DNA from: Smittia aterrima
Lineage: Eukaryota; Arthropoda; Insecta; Diptera; Chironomidae
Direction of reading: 5' to 3'
Length of the DNA stretch: 64,000 nucleotides
NCBI GenBank assembly: GCA_033063855.1
Contig: CP093831.1
Span: 7,006,001-7,070,000 of the forward strand
A program made the translations under genes and the position numbers. The first letter of the stretch is position 1. Each line of letters starts with the position of its first letter. Shown here one piece after another: positions 48,262 to 61,280 of the stretch. The notes under the pieces are model-generated. The model searched no databases. It saw nothing but the letters and a program-made list of their open reading frames with translations, and was not told where the DNA came from.

Positions 48262-50452
48262 CTGCGAATAAAAGAAATTGAAATTGAGTCGAAAATAAGA
48301 TTAAAGGACATAAAATTTATCTCTCACAACGATTCCACAAGGAATCACAACAGAAGCTTAGCTGTTTGTCTTTGACAGTAAATTGAAACTTTGTCGGCTT
48401 TCACAAACCATAAATTGGAGGTGATTGAAAGACAACAGCTAAGTAAGTTGAGAGTTTAATGGTTTGTTGATGACAGGAGAAATTTTGAATTAGAGATTCC
48501 AAACTAGACGACATGTTATTGAATCTCTGCTCTTCGCTTTGAGAACTAAACTTTCGAAAAGTTTCTCTTCCTCCTTGGAAATCATTTTCGATAATATTTC
48601 CCAAGTTGTCTGATCAACAGGTGAAAGTCGAGAACTCCAAAGTACACATCATCGTCTTCATCAATAATGAAACGAAATCTGAGACTTATCAAACAAGACT
48701 TCAATATTTGTTCGAGATTCTGTTTACTCGGCTGCCGACTTCTTCGTGTAAACAACGAACAATAAGAATAAGAGTACAAATGTAATTAAAGTCAACAGAT
48801 ATGAACAATGTTCATGATTAATTGAGCTTCTTATCGTCCGTAGCAATCAACGAGAATAACTTCTCGCTAATGAACTGAAAAACTCTCCATTTCCCACTGC
48901 GACATTAAATGCCAATTTCCAAGTGATTTGTTACCATTTCTGGTGTCGATGATGCAATTTAACGCTCCGATGTTCACTTTCGAATGTGGGTTGCGAGTGG
49001 GCAGTAGCAGAATGAAATAAAAACTCTTGATTTTAACACAGACTGACAGCAACGAATTTTAAAGCTTCTTCCAATGGCTCCTGTTGTCAAACTTCAACGA
49101 AAAAAAAACCTGTAAATCGATAAACAAAAAACATTCTTTTATCTTGGTAACCAAAGTGATTTCGAGTTTTATTGTTTGTGCGACCATCGCTATGAGAGCG
49201 ATTCATTGTGGCTCAGCATGTGCATTCCCGTGAGTCAAAAAGTGTTGTCATTCCAAGCGTGAATAAAAAAATTATTCGACAAATTAAAATCACTTTTCAA
49301 GCGATTCGGTAATGACGAGATTTGATTCACGCAGCGATTGATCCCATTGAGCTTCAATTATTGTTTGAAATTCAATCCAATTTTAATTGAAAGGAAATAT
49401 ATGTATATCAAATCTGTGGTTTATCGTTTTATGAAGTAGTTGATCCATTGGTTTTTTGTAATCACGATAATAATTGGATCCAAATATTGTTTATAGTTTG
49501 TGAAGCAACAACGGTCTGAGGTCGTCTTAAATTTATTCAAATAAGTTGAGTACCAAATAGAGACTAATGAAATATCGTTGCTGAGGAGATAAAAAGCCTT
49601 TTAAACTGCCCTTAGTCGATGTGAGCCACTCGACTCCTCTCATTTTTCCCCATTCAATGAGTTCTCCCCTATGATAGTCAATTTTGAAAATTCAGCATGA
49701 AAATCACTCTTGAGAGTCAAAATCTCTCGACTCAACACCAACAAGATTCTGCTTCGACACATAATTGGCAAAAGATTCAAATCGTCATGAACTTTCAGCA
49801 GCTCCAAACAGCAAGCAAAAATAAAACTTCTGTTGGCAAAACTTAAACAGATTTCGGATGCCTGTAGAGCCCACGATAATCAGAAAACTTATTCATGGGG
49901 AGATATGTTTTTGAGGAGAAACATGGGAGTTGTCGACAGAGCAAACGTTCCACGTCGTCGTGTCTGGAAATTATGCATTGTCATCAACAAAACCGAATAA
50001 GAAAAGATAAAATGAGAATGTTAGGATTATGAAATAAAAGGATTTAATTTTCATTATTTTAGTTTGCAAATGTTACATCAATTCATAGTTTTAGAGAGAG
50101 CGACTACGTTTGGGATGCTTGATGATAACAGAATGCGGTATTGAGGTTGGGATGTAACTTTTCATTTCTTTATTCGAGTCTTTAGATAAAATCTTGGTGT
50201 TCTGTCTTTTGAACACGACATCGGAATTAACGAAACACACGAGAGAGAAATTCAATAAAAGAACATTGCAAACTGGAGAAAATTTCGGTTTTTCATAGAA
50301 AAATAGTGTGAAGAACGTGAACAGAGTTTAAATGAATCGTCTATGCTATCTCGATGATGCAGAGATCTCGTTGAGTGTGTGAATGCGAGACAATTTGCGG
50401 CGAAAGTTCTTGTTGTCAAAAGTTTAAATTTTTCTTCTCCCATAGTCCGAAC
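48262..50452. other. Non-coding stretch, upstream of DRC4
   Basis: About 2.2 kb, AT-rich. It should contain the DRC4 promoter and start-codon exon. No frame here shows coding character. Confidence 0.35.
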
Positions 50453-50832
50453 AAACATTCAGCATCATTATGTTGATGACTCACTCAATCGATGACCGAG
50501 CTCGAAACAAACTTGAAAACACGACAAGAGTGTCAACATTTGATTTTCAATTGTGTCGTCATAAAGAATGCAGTCGAGCCGTGCAAATTTGATGAAAACT
50601 CCAAACGCAAAACATGGAGCGATGCAAAATTTAATTTGACAATAATGAAACGTCGTGTCAACTTAATTGAAAACGATATCGAAGTTAAACCAACTCTCGT
50701 TGCTGGTAGACGAAAAATCTGAAAGTGTGACTGGCAAACAGGCGCCGAACTTCACTCTCGAACGATAAATTGATATTTTCAAGTTGTTTTGTTGCCGCAA
50801 GAGATTCGTGACTCGATTCCAAATTGTTTTAA
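50453..50832 (-). repeat. Inverted repeat A, copy 2
   Basis: Reverse-complement partner of 43518-43897. This copy keeps a 77-codon open frame (50492-50722, +) that is interrupted in the other copy. Whether it ever encoded a protein is unknown; no family is recognised. Confidence 0.9.
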
Positions 50833-51548
50833 ATTCTTGCGCTTTTGCGATGCATAAAAACTTGTGACAAAGTTTTTCCGCTTGGAAATTCAAAGGATTT
50901 GTTCTCAACTATAAATTTAAAGAGAGAGAAAGAGTGAGAACGTGAAAAACTGTTAACAGACCGCTATGAAGTTCACAAATCTCGTCCACCATTAATCATG
51001 CGAAGCAGATGTTGTAATACTCTCAATTTCGTGCCCTACACTAATCGCCCACGACAGCTGCTTCAAGTTTAAACTCCATCGGACAGCAACGAAAAGCCTT
51101 TAGCAATGAAAAACGATTTCAGCGTCATCAAATTTTTAGCAAATTCTGAAGTAAAATAAGTTTTGCATGCAATTTCTGAGAACGCGACCATTGCAGATTG
51201 GTCCAATGCAGATATCCAATAAAATTCAAATTCATTAAAATATCAAATGAATCAAAGCACAGTGCTAAATCTGAACTCGCATTGCTCGCTTTGTTTGAAT
51301 CCATATCAATAATTTTATTAGATGAATTCGCCGTTGGCCATTTGGTCAATTCATTTTGAATTTTTCTTATTAAAGTTCTCTCGAATCGAGAGAGTCGTGA
51401 TGCTTCATTTTCTCTACCTGTGATCCCTTAAATCTCCTTTAAATACGAGTTGTTGTCATTAAATGGTTCAGTACAGATTTAGATCTTAAAGCGAAAGCAT
51501 ACAAATTTAAGTAAAGCTCTGCAAAAAATTCTAAGAAAAACTCTCGAG
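50833..51548. other. Intergenic, upstream of the kinesin gene
   Basis: About 0.7 kb between repeat A copy 2 and the kinesin ATG, likely the kinesin promoter. No motif of known meaning was recognised. Confidence 0.35.
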
Positions 51549-53866
51549 ATGACTAACGTTAAAGTTGCAATTAAGTTTCGTCCATTGTTGGTCAACGAAA
51601 ATACCAATGACTTGAAGTGGATGGTGTCAGGAAAGCAAGTCAAGTCTTTAAACGGAAAACATAATCTCATTGTTGGTAAGAATTAGAAAATAAATATATT
51701 TGTTGAGTTCGCTCTAACTTCTTTTTATTTTAAATAGAAAACGTCTTCAATGGACAGGACCCGACAGAGAAAACTTACAAGAAACTGGTTGAACCGATCG
51801 TGTCAAAAGCTCTTCAAGGATTTAATGGAACAATTTTTGCGTATGGACAAACAGCGAGTGGAAAAACTTTTACTATGATCGGGGATAATGAGATGGAAGG
51901 AATCATTCCTCTTGCTGTCAAAGATATCTTCAGGCAAATCAAGGAAATAACAACTAGAAAGTTCTCCGTACGAATTGGCTACACCGAAATCTATAACGAC
52001 AAAATTTATGATCTCTTCAACAAACGAAAAGCAAACTTAAATGCTTTTGAAAAGGAAGGATCGATCATCATCAACCAGAAAGAGTTTTCTGTGAATTCCG
52101 AAGAAGAACTTTTTAAAAAGTTTGCAACTGGTAATCGATACAAGAAAACGGTTGGGACGGCCAACAACAGTCGATCAAGTCGATCACACACCATTTTTCG
52201 TATCACGATTGAATCTGATTCTATTGATAGCAAAGAGGATTCCTTGTCAGCAAATCTTTTTCTTGTTGATTTAGCTGGAAGCGAGAAACCCGATGCAACA
52301 AAGTTGAGCTACAATGAAGGTCTTCACATTAATAAAAGTCTTCTGGTCCTGGGAAAGATCATCAGGGAGCTTTCAAAAAAGAAATCAAATCTGACAAGTG
52401 GTAACTTCCGAGAGTGCAAGTTAACAAGAATTTTGTCTCCAGCTTTAGGTGGAAATTCGTTGACTGCGGTGATTTGCACTGTATCGCCAACTGTTCTCGA
52501 AGAAACTTATCGTACAATTTGTTTCGCTCAAACTGCAAAGAAGGCAAAAACTCATCCAATCGTCAACTCTACTCCAAAGCTATCATCAGCACTGAAGAAG
52601 ATTCGCTTGGACTCAACTGACTGCACTTTATCAACAATTAAACACGTTCATTTTGAGTCTGATGAGCCAATGAATGTGAGCAGCATTGATTCAAATGAAT
52701 CACAAGTAATATCGCAAGGTTTAAGGCGATCAAGAAGTGAAAGTGATACAGATCTGTCAACACCGTGCAAAAAAGTTAAACTTCTTCCCCAACAAGAAAC
52801 TCCAAAAAGTCGCTGCACTGTAGTGACTCGTAGAAGAGTTTCCTTCTCTGTCAATTATGCTTTTGAAAATGGAAGTGATGTCATTCAAGGAAATTCAAGT
52901 CTATTTGACGCTTGTGATGATGGAAGTAGTAGAATGAGAGTCGACCCTTTGAAAGAGAAGGACGAAAAAATCCATTTTTTGGAAGATCAATTAGAAATGA
53001 TGCGAAAGGCATTCTTCAAGCATCGAGTTCAATTCAAATCAAAGTTAGCTTGTAAAGACGCTGTGATCGAAACGATGGAGAAGATTCACATCGACGACAT
53101 GCAACGATCCGATCAAAGGATCGAATCACTTCAAAATGACATTCAGCTTTTTGAAAAGGAACTTTTCGCTAAACAAACTGAACTCAAGCAAATGGAGTCA
53201 AAGCTTCAAATGTCTCTTGAGCAGTCGAATCGTTTCGACATGAAATTCAAAGATTGTCATAGACAATACGAAGGTCTTCTGCTGAGCAAAAACGAAAAGC
53301 TCGTCAACATTCAAAGACGTCTTGAAGAAGCGGAGGCCGAAATGAAATCTAAGAGAGTCTCGGATTTGAGAACCTACATCGAACTTGATCATCACTACGA
53401 TACAAAGATCAAAAACTTAAGAAAAATGTTTGAGGAAAAGCTGGATGAGAAAATTCAGATCATAAAAGCGAAAGATGAAGAGATCGATGGATTGAAGGAG
53501 ATTGATTCAAGATTTTCTTCATTGTCTCACGAAACAGTGATCGAAAACTTGAATAGAATCATGTCAAAATCAATCGAAGAGCTGAACAATTTCTCGCATC
53601 ATGATCAATCAGTAAGGCCATTACTATTTATCATCAACAAGATCAAGAAACGTATTGTCGATGCTAAAAATTTCTTCATGGGAGGAGGAGAGCCAGAGAA
53701 GGAAGCTCCACATCTTTCTCCGGAACGAAGTCAAACGGTCATCAGAGGTAGCGCGTGTCCTCATTGCAGCCGATTGTTTTCACGCAAAACTGCATTGGAG
53801 CGACATATTCAAGGAAATCACATAAGCAAAGGCCGAGTTTCCAGAATGAACAGCCTGTTTGAGTAA
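51549..53866 (+). CDS. Kinesin-7-like (CENP-E-type) motor with C-terminal C2H2 finger
   Basis: Two exons (51549-51675 and 51738-53866) encode 751 residues. The N-terminal motor resembles CENP-E: VKVAIKFRPL, FNGTIFAYGQTASGKTFTM with the P-loop at about 79-86, NNSRSSRSHTIF (switch I), VDLAGSEK (switch II), HINKSLLVLGKII, and CKLTRILSPALGGNSLTAVICTVSP. Kinesin-7 motors walk to microtubule plus ends and act at kinetochores in chromosome alignment. A basic Ser-rich stretch and about 250 residues of coiled coil follow (from about 420). The end carries CPHCSRLFSRKTALERHIQGNH (C-X2-C-X12-H-X4-H), a complete C2H2 finger at about 716-738, which is unexpected in a kinesin. The protein is much shorter than CENP-E (over 2,000). 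A stop right after the finger and no frameshift argue that this is a whole gene. Confidence 0.85.
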
Positions 53867-56800
53867 CCACAGTAACCACAGAGTGACAACTCAACAAATC
53901 TAATCTTAAAAATTATAGAAAATCGCAATTATATCTAAATAAATCTTATTTTTGTCTGAAAAACATTTAATCAACCCTCATTACGAAGACGACTGCTTAA
54001 ACCATTAAAACTCAGAAATATGTAAATATGCAGTTTGAAATTTAATTGTTTCTCGAGAGTTTCTGCGGCGCTGGTAATGACAGATGCTTCGCTTCACTTT
54101 GTGTTCACCCAAAACTTTTCCATTTTTCCCGGGGAAGAGCAAAATAATTCGTCTCGTTTTCGTTAAAAAATTTCAGCCGGGAAAGTCAATGGGGCGAGCG
54201 AATTTTTCGGTCCGCACTTCCGACAATTTGTTTTACAAACTCTTCGAGGCTTTTAAAGACACAAGAAAATGTTTACGCAAAAATCTATAAAAAGTAAACA
54301 CCAACACCTGTGACAGCACTCAGAACATTCATGATAAGAAAGTTTGCGTCCCAAAAACATTTCTATGCTCGCATCGCAGAATTTTATGATTCATAGAGAG
54401 TCGTCTCTCTCACAGCTGGAAACTCTCTTGCCACCCTTTCTTTAAACATTGCGTCTACATGGGATTTTTATGCGAGGAATATGTTAATTGTTGTCGTTTG
54501 GCAAATTTTCTGGAACGTGGAGCAGCTGTTTGTTTAAAGCGTTTCATGTCGATGTCACTGAGAGAAACAACTTAGTCGTTTAAAGCCCCAACTTGTTTAT
54601 ATTCTCTGCGTGATTCAGTTACTCGAACGATTCTAATCAAATTATCAATAATCCGGTGATTTCATTTGACCGCTGTTCATATCGAGAAACTTCCTTTTGA
54701 TCCAGATATCGTCCACACATATTCATCAATCTATTAGGCCAATCGTAAAACTCTTTTAAGCTTTCGTCGCAGTGTTATTTCGCCATAAAACGACCATAAA
54801 GGAAAAATTGTTGATTTTTTATGTTTTTTGTCGAGAGAAGAGGAAGGACGTTGAGCTAAATGTGTTTATTGATATGAGAGAATTTTTTTTGTAGCGACGT
54901 GCTAGGCTAAAAGGTATTCAGCAGTCGCTTAGCGTTGACAAAAATGCTTTTCGAAAAAAGATTCCTTATAAGTGTCATACGATTTAAATAAAGAAGAGCG
55001 AAAAAAAAGGAAACTCTCATAGCGAGCTCGCGAGAGATTACAAATTAAGCAACCCTTCACATCTCCAATTAAAATAATTAAATATTTCACATGAGAAGAT
55101 GAAGATGGAATGAGAAGTCGTGAGCATGAAACTCGTGAAATTTTCTGTCACGAACAATTCCACTCATAACTCTGATTTACATTTTTCCTCGAGGCAAAAT
55201 GTTTCACCGAAAATTAAAATGCTCAAACTTTTTCTGACGGGAATTATTCAACTTTCACCTCAGAGAGAATAAAGTTAACTGACGTAATTCACACTATGGA
55301 ACTTTAAAATACTTTCCTGACACTTTTGCACTTCGACGCTAAATAGTTTTGTCTCACACGATATTCTTCAAAATAAAAATATAAAATTGAAGTTAAAAAA
55401 TTTCAAACTCGAAAAATATTTCCGTCAAATCAAATTACAGCGAGAACTTCGGCTTGTTTTTGGCATTGAATTAATTCAATTTGTTTAATACGATTTGATG
55501 TGAAAAGTCCGTAATCAGATTCTAAAAAATCTGGTTTGTTGAAAATCAGCGACAGTGAAATAGAATTTTGAATCGCAGAGGAAAGAATTAAAAGAATTTT
55601 TATTACGAACAGTCGGAGATCTCTCGAGAATAATGAAATGGATCGCCAAGGGGGCTTTAATGAATTGTTTTTGAAGTATCCAATTTCCAAACACCAGCAA
55701 ACGATTCGCATATGGACGAATGTGAAAGGAAGAGCCAACAAAATTTAGTACGTGATGGGATTTTGAAATCTCGGACGCTCAAATGAGTTTTTTTGCTGCA
55801 ACAATCACTTATGAAAATTAGGAGTCGAGAGCACATTTCATTGATGTGAGTCGTGTTTAGAGACCAGAGACATGACTCCATTATTGCAGGATTTTATTAC
55901 ATCACAGAATGTTCTCGCTTCAAATCATTGCGACGAGTCTTTGCGTCGGTTATTTTATTACTTTCTTCAGCGTCAAAGCTTCTAAATGGCCATTTTATAT
56001 GCATGATGTGTCACCGCTTTATTATGTTATTGTTGCTTAAAAAATATCTCCAAGTCCCGAAAATCAGAGCAAATCTTCAAGCGCTAGGGATGATCTTAAA
56101 GATTTGGGTCATTTTATTTTCTCGAGCAAAGCGAATTCTCATCGAATCGACGTAACTTATGAATTCACAGACCAAGAAAGATCTTGAGCAATCATAAATT
56201 TATGAAGTGTTAAATTAGAAGTGTTAAATCTGATGACAACAAAAGGCGAGCGGAAGAAAGTAAGAAGAGTAATGGGGGAGACAATGAAATGAATTTGATT
56301 AAATAAAAGAAAATTGAATATCACCTTGAACATCACCAGAGGCTGAAGGCAAGCAGAGGGATCTGTCATTTATAAAAGGGCAAGTGTTTTGTTGTTTCTG
56401 ATCCCCGCAATTTTTTACAGTTACGTAATTTTATTACAAGGCGACGAGGACAATGCCAAAGCGAGTTTGACAAATAACGGTCGGAAATATATTTGATTGT
56501 TTCAATTATCCTCGAGCGTCGACAAAGATTCCTTAAACACTTCGCCATGGTGAGAATTATCAACATGGGGATTTCTTTTACGGGAAAACTTTGGAAATTT
56601 GTTTTATGCATTTTTCAGAGTGGAAATTTTTTGTTGTCTAATTGACTCTCGTTTCATTTCCCCTTTGTTCTTTTTAGTTTCAATTTTTGTTTTGATTCAG
56701 GAAAACATCGAGAAAAACATTAAAATTCCGCTTTTCCGACTTTGCTCCAGTCTCTCCGGAGATTTCACTTAGCGATGACTTATGTCTAAATTTAAATTGA

Positions 56801-58845
56801 ATAATGCAACGTGCCGAAAATTGCGATTGGATTTATTCATGAAGATGCCAAATGAAAACTTTTGATTCGTTGAAGATAAATGTTCTCCAATGCAATTCTA
56901 ATTATTGATGTTGCATTGCATGAAGGAATTGTAATTTAATATTCGAAACATGAAATCTGTTAAATTTTATGATCATTACGTGCTCTGTATAGATTTAAAT
57001 TCTTCGGAAAGTTAATTAACGTCTGAAAGTTTGCTGAAGAAGTTGAGCATGTAATTGACTTCGAGATTCTTCCGACGTGATTGAACTCAAAAAGTTTATT
57101 AAAGTTTCATAAAGCAACAAACTAGGGTTGAACAAATCTTTGACTTCATTATCATCAAATTTTCTGCCCCAAATACTTTTCGATTCGATGATTTATGCAA
57201 TGACACACTCCCATAGAGTTTAACGAGCAGACCAGCGACAAATCCAGTAATATTTGCTACTCGATGCGACAGTTAGTTTTATCAACGACTGTCTTCAATC
57301 TCCAGCAGTTTTATGAATTGAGCCTGCAGCGTTGCATTGATTTTTATTGCAAAGAAAATAGTAAATTTTCCGGTTAAGCGAAGCAGAGGCCATCGGGATT
57401 GGTTTTTCCAGCATGCTGAGCTCGTCATACTTTTATTTTTGCAAAGTCAACATTCGGACACTGCATTGTCATAAATTTTTGATCAATAGATTTATGTTAT
57501 TTGATATGAATGTGTTATGTTTGGCTTTCAGGGGGTGGTCACATCGAAAATAGTTGAACAAACGTCTCCGATTTCACGCTACACAACCTCAGACGAAACG
57601 GAATTGTGCCCTTTAGATATGATCGATTGGCCATATACTCGTAAATTGAAATCGATGAACGAATTAATTATTTCATGAAGACCAAACTGAACATGATTTT
57701 CCAATATTGCGAATGCGAATCTCCTGTCAATAGAACGCAGAACGATTGCAGCACGCACAAAGTTTTCTGCAGTCTCGCACCAAATAACCGCAATAAAGTC
57801 TATTTCAGTGCTTCATAAACTAATAACCTTCAAAACACTTTTCTCCCATGGATAGACACTCAATACGCTTCCGATTCGTGTCACGTTCGTCGCAGTGTTT
57901 TGCGAGCAATAAATAGCAAATTACTGATTTTCATCGATTGACTGGATTAAAGCTCTGTGCGAGGCGTTTCTTTGCACAAATTATGTTCACTGCAACGCTG
58001 AGCTGTTATTTTTGTTCTCGTTTGCTTTTGAATATGTACGAGCGCTTCATTCATTTAATTTTGCCAATTATTATCTCATGTCATCCGCTTTTCATATCGC
58101 GGTGTATCGAGTATTGCTGTTGATATTATATTTCAACAATTGTCGGCTTATGCGAATTGTTTTAAAGTTCTTTTCTTTGCTGCTTTAATTTTCTTTCTTT
58201 CAATTTAATGTCATTTAATGATAATTGCTGAGATATTTTTTGTTCTCCTCATTTCGTGCTTTAAAACTAGTTTATTGAATAAACTTTATTCTTTTGGGAA
58301 TTAACAAAAAGCTTCTTCACAAAAGAGGGACCAGTTGACATTTCGTCACTCAAAGAATTTCTTTTATTTTGTTTGTAGCTCGAAACTAATGAACAGCCCT
58401 AGAAAGCGACTGTTTAAGATGCGAAAGCGAACGAAGAGCATGCAGTTATGATAGGTCAGTCGAGGAGGAATTTTCACAAACTTTTCTTTCATTTCCATTC
58501 CTTTATCATTCGCTTTCTTCTTTGAGCATGAAAGATAATTGAATTGTTCTCGCAAACTCGATGAACTGGAATTTTTTTTAAGCTTGGGGGACAAGCGAGA
58601 GGATTATTGAATTCGCTGTTCTCGAAAGTTGGCGCGCTGCCACTTTTTTGTTCCTTCTAGGACGATAATTTAGAATTCAGACATGTCAGATCGCTCGAAA
58701 AGATAAAAGCTACTGCTTTCAGCAGTTGTGATGATTCTCGGCCTGTGATTGTTGTAAACGAAAATCAATGAACCGTTGTCTTTTACTGAGGTCCATGCTC
58801 CCGTTCTTAAAGACTTCAAGACAAGATGATATGACTGCAGGCATA
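53867..58845. other. Gene-poor stretch of about 5 kb
   Basis: AT-rich sequence between the kinesin gene and repeat B copy 2. Many short frames below 105 codons, none supported. It may belong to the DIP upstream region. Confidence 0.35.
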
Positions 58846-59264
58846 GGAATTCTCACATAAAACTTGTTGAGAAAACTACCAGGTATTAATGAAGAAGCCA
58901 CTAAATCAGGCAAATTTATGGAAAGTCTTGCATGCAGCGATGGCAAGAGTGAGAAGGGAAGTCGGATGATAAGACGAAGATCCTCTGGTGGCATGTTTAA
59001 GGCATCGAGTCTCGTAAATTAGACAAATCCGTGTGATTCTTTTAGGGCGTGAATAAATAAGTTTTTCATGCAGCGGAAGGCAAGTCGCATATCTCTTTCG
59101 CTTTTATAGACTTTTTATGTTGTTTAATTTACTGTTTTGTTTCTCGTTTCGTGTAAGATGAGAAAGAGTTTGAAAACACAAGGAAATAACAGCGAATCGT
59201 TAAATCTACGAGGAGTGAAGGGAGCAAAGGTGCCATTCAACGAGATTTTATGTTGGCGTGATTA
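58846..59264 (-). repeat. Inverted repeat B, copy 2
   Basis: Reverse-complement partner of 45738-46156, 419 bp, with sharp homology ends. It lies in non-coding sequence far from any gene, unlike copy 1. Confidence 0.9.
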
Positions 59265-61280
59265 CAGACGCACTTCATTGAGTTGAGTTCTTGCATCAAG
59301 CGAGAATTTTGAATCAAAAAATCTCAAATCTCTTTTTGTTTTAGTGTCAAAAGTTGGCCTAGAAAGAAAAATTTAAAACAATTGTTTCAATTTCCTTTTC
59401 ATTATTAGATCATGGATCCCATTATCTTCATGCTTTGTAATTTTCAACGAATCTTAATATTGCTAAACACAAATTGCCAATAAAATTCGACTTCTTAAAA
59501 AATTTATTCGTCGTTCATTATTTTCCCTCAGCCACTTTTGTCATTAAAGTCTTTCCCTTAACTGTCTTCTGTCCTTCGTGTCTATCACAACTTTAATCTC
59601 CTATCATCCTGAACGAGATCATAAAATATGGAAAGGAAAATCATGACCTTACAGCTCGCTCGCCCCAAACAAAACAACATCTTAAAAGTCCATAATTCTC
59701 CCAACAAGAAAAACAAAAGACAGAGAAGGCAAAGAATGTTCTTCGTCCATTAAATTTTCATAATCATAAAACGATAAACATCATCAAAAATTATTGTTTG
59801 CTCTCTTCAAACAAAAATTTTGTGGCTTTCCTTTTTTCCGTTTGGGACAGAGCGATGGCATCATCTGGCGAAACTATTATTTCATACACCAAGACGATGA
59901 TAATAACATGCTGCTTGTATGTTTGTCTCGAATGAAGCATCAGCAGAGAGAAGACAACATCAAGAAAATGTGCCAGAAGACTTGACTTTAAGGAGGATGT
60001 TTAATGGAAAATAAAAACTGTCGAGAAAGTTTAATCAGATTGTGAGAAGATTTTTGATAGCAAATGTTTTTGCTATCTCTCTCACTTTGCGTTTGCGGCG
60101 AAATTTTATGACAAAGTTAAATGGTTTGGGTCATGAACATGCAGAACAGAGAGAGAATAATATTCCAAGAACATTGAGGTGGATTGTTGAAAGATCGCCG
60201 CAGGTGATGTCAGTCAATCAATTTTTTGTTTGTGTGCACGAATAATGAAGCGACTCTTCGTTGGCAAATTTCACTGGAAATCATTAATTTATAGAATCAC
60301 GAAATTTGTGTATCGTTAAGCTTGGGTAAAAATAAGTAATTTTGTTAAGGGTAAAAAAGCTTAGTGCCTATTGAGAGCAGATGTTAAAATTGAGCTTACA
60401 TTTTTGCATTGAGCGATGATTCTATGTTTCAAATTAATTTGTTCAAATGAATTTAAATTCATCGCAAATGATTTATTTAAAGGAAACAGTTTCAAGGCTA
60501 TTGATTTGATTTTCGCTTGCGCTCATAATCCTCAGCATTAGGAATACGCAATTTCAGAGCAAAATTTATCATGAACATCTGCGACCTCGGGAAAATTGGT
60601 GCGAGAAGCGCAAAACGAATACATTCGTCATGATAATCGTCATGTCTTCACTAAATTGATGCGCGTCGTGCTGTTTTGTGGCGAGTTCGTGATTGGATTG
60701 AAGTGCCATGCATCGTGAGCTCCAATTATTTTCTTCCGCGTTCTTTTATAATAAATCTTTATGTAGCTCACTCATTCCACGGTCCATGCTTCATCAGTGT
60801 CAGCGCCAATTAGCGATAATGCATTGCTGCAATCCATCAATTCATCTTTGCAGTCAATTAATGCCCTTGCATTAACACCGGAAAGTCATTAATATTCGTG
60901 TCCGAGGTTATAAAAGATGATTAAATTTTATTTCACTTTGGGAAACGCGTGACGAAAATTTCTTTTCATTGATCATCGCGTAAATGCAGCGAGCTTTTCG
61001 ACGAAAAATTGATAAAATTATTTCCTCTATCGACAACGTGACTCTCGAACGGCACAATTTCTGTCATTTCGTTTAATTGTTTTAAACTTTCGTCCATTTA
61101 GAAAATCGTCGCTTTGCTTGGCACGTACTGGAGCACGCAATTTCGGCTTCCTGACATCAATTGTCGCTTGTCAATTGTTGCTGAACTAAAATGTTCAGCC
61201 CCATAAGCAACTTTTTGAACTCTTCTACAAATAACAAAATTGTTAACTTTAAATTTAATCAAACTATCGTTTTATTGTTA
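59265..61280. other. Intergenic, no supported gene
   Basis: About 2 kb of AT-rich sequence between repeat B copy 2 and the 3' end of the ZNF839-like gene. No coding or structural signal was recognised. Confidence 0.35.

Noticed and set aside
43518..59264. Repeats A and B as transposable elements
   Set aside because: Neither has terminal repeats, target-site duplications, a transposase or a poly(A) tail, and only two copies of each were seen, always inverted.
59794..60245. Two short plus-strand frames, one with a signal-like start
   Set aside because: Under 70 codons each, without splice partners or poly(A) signals.
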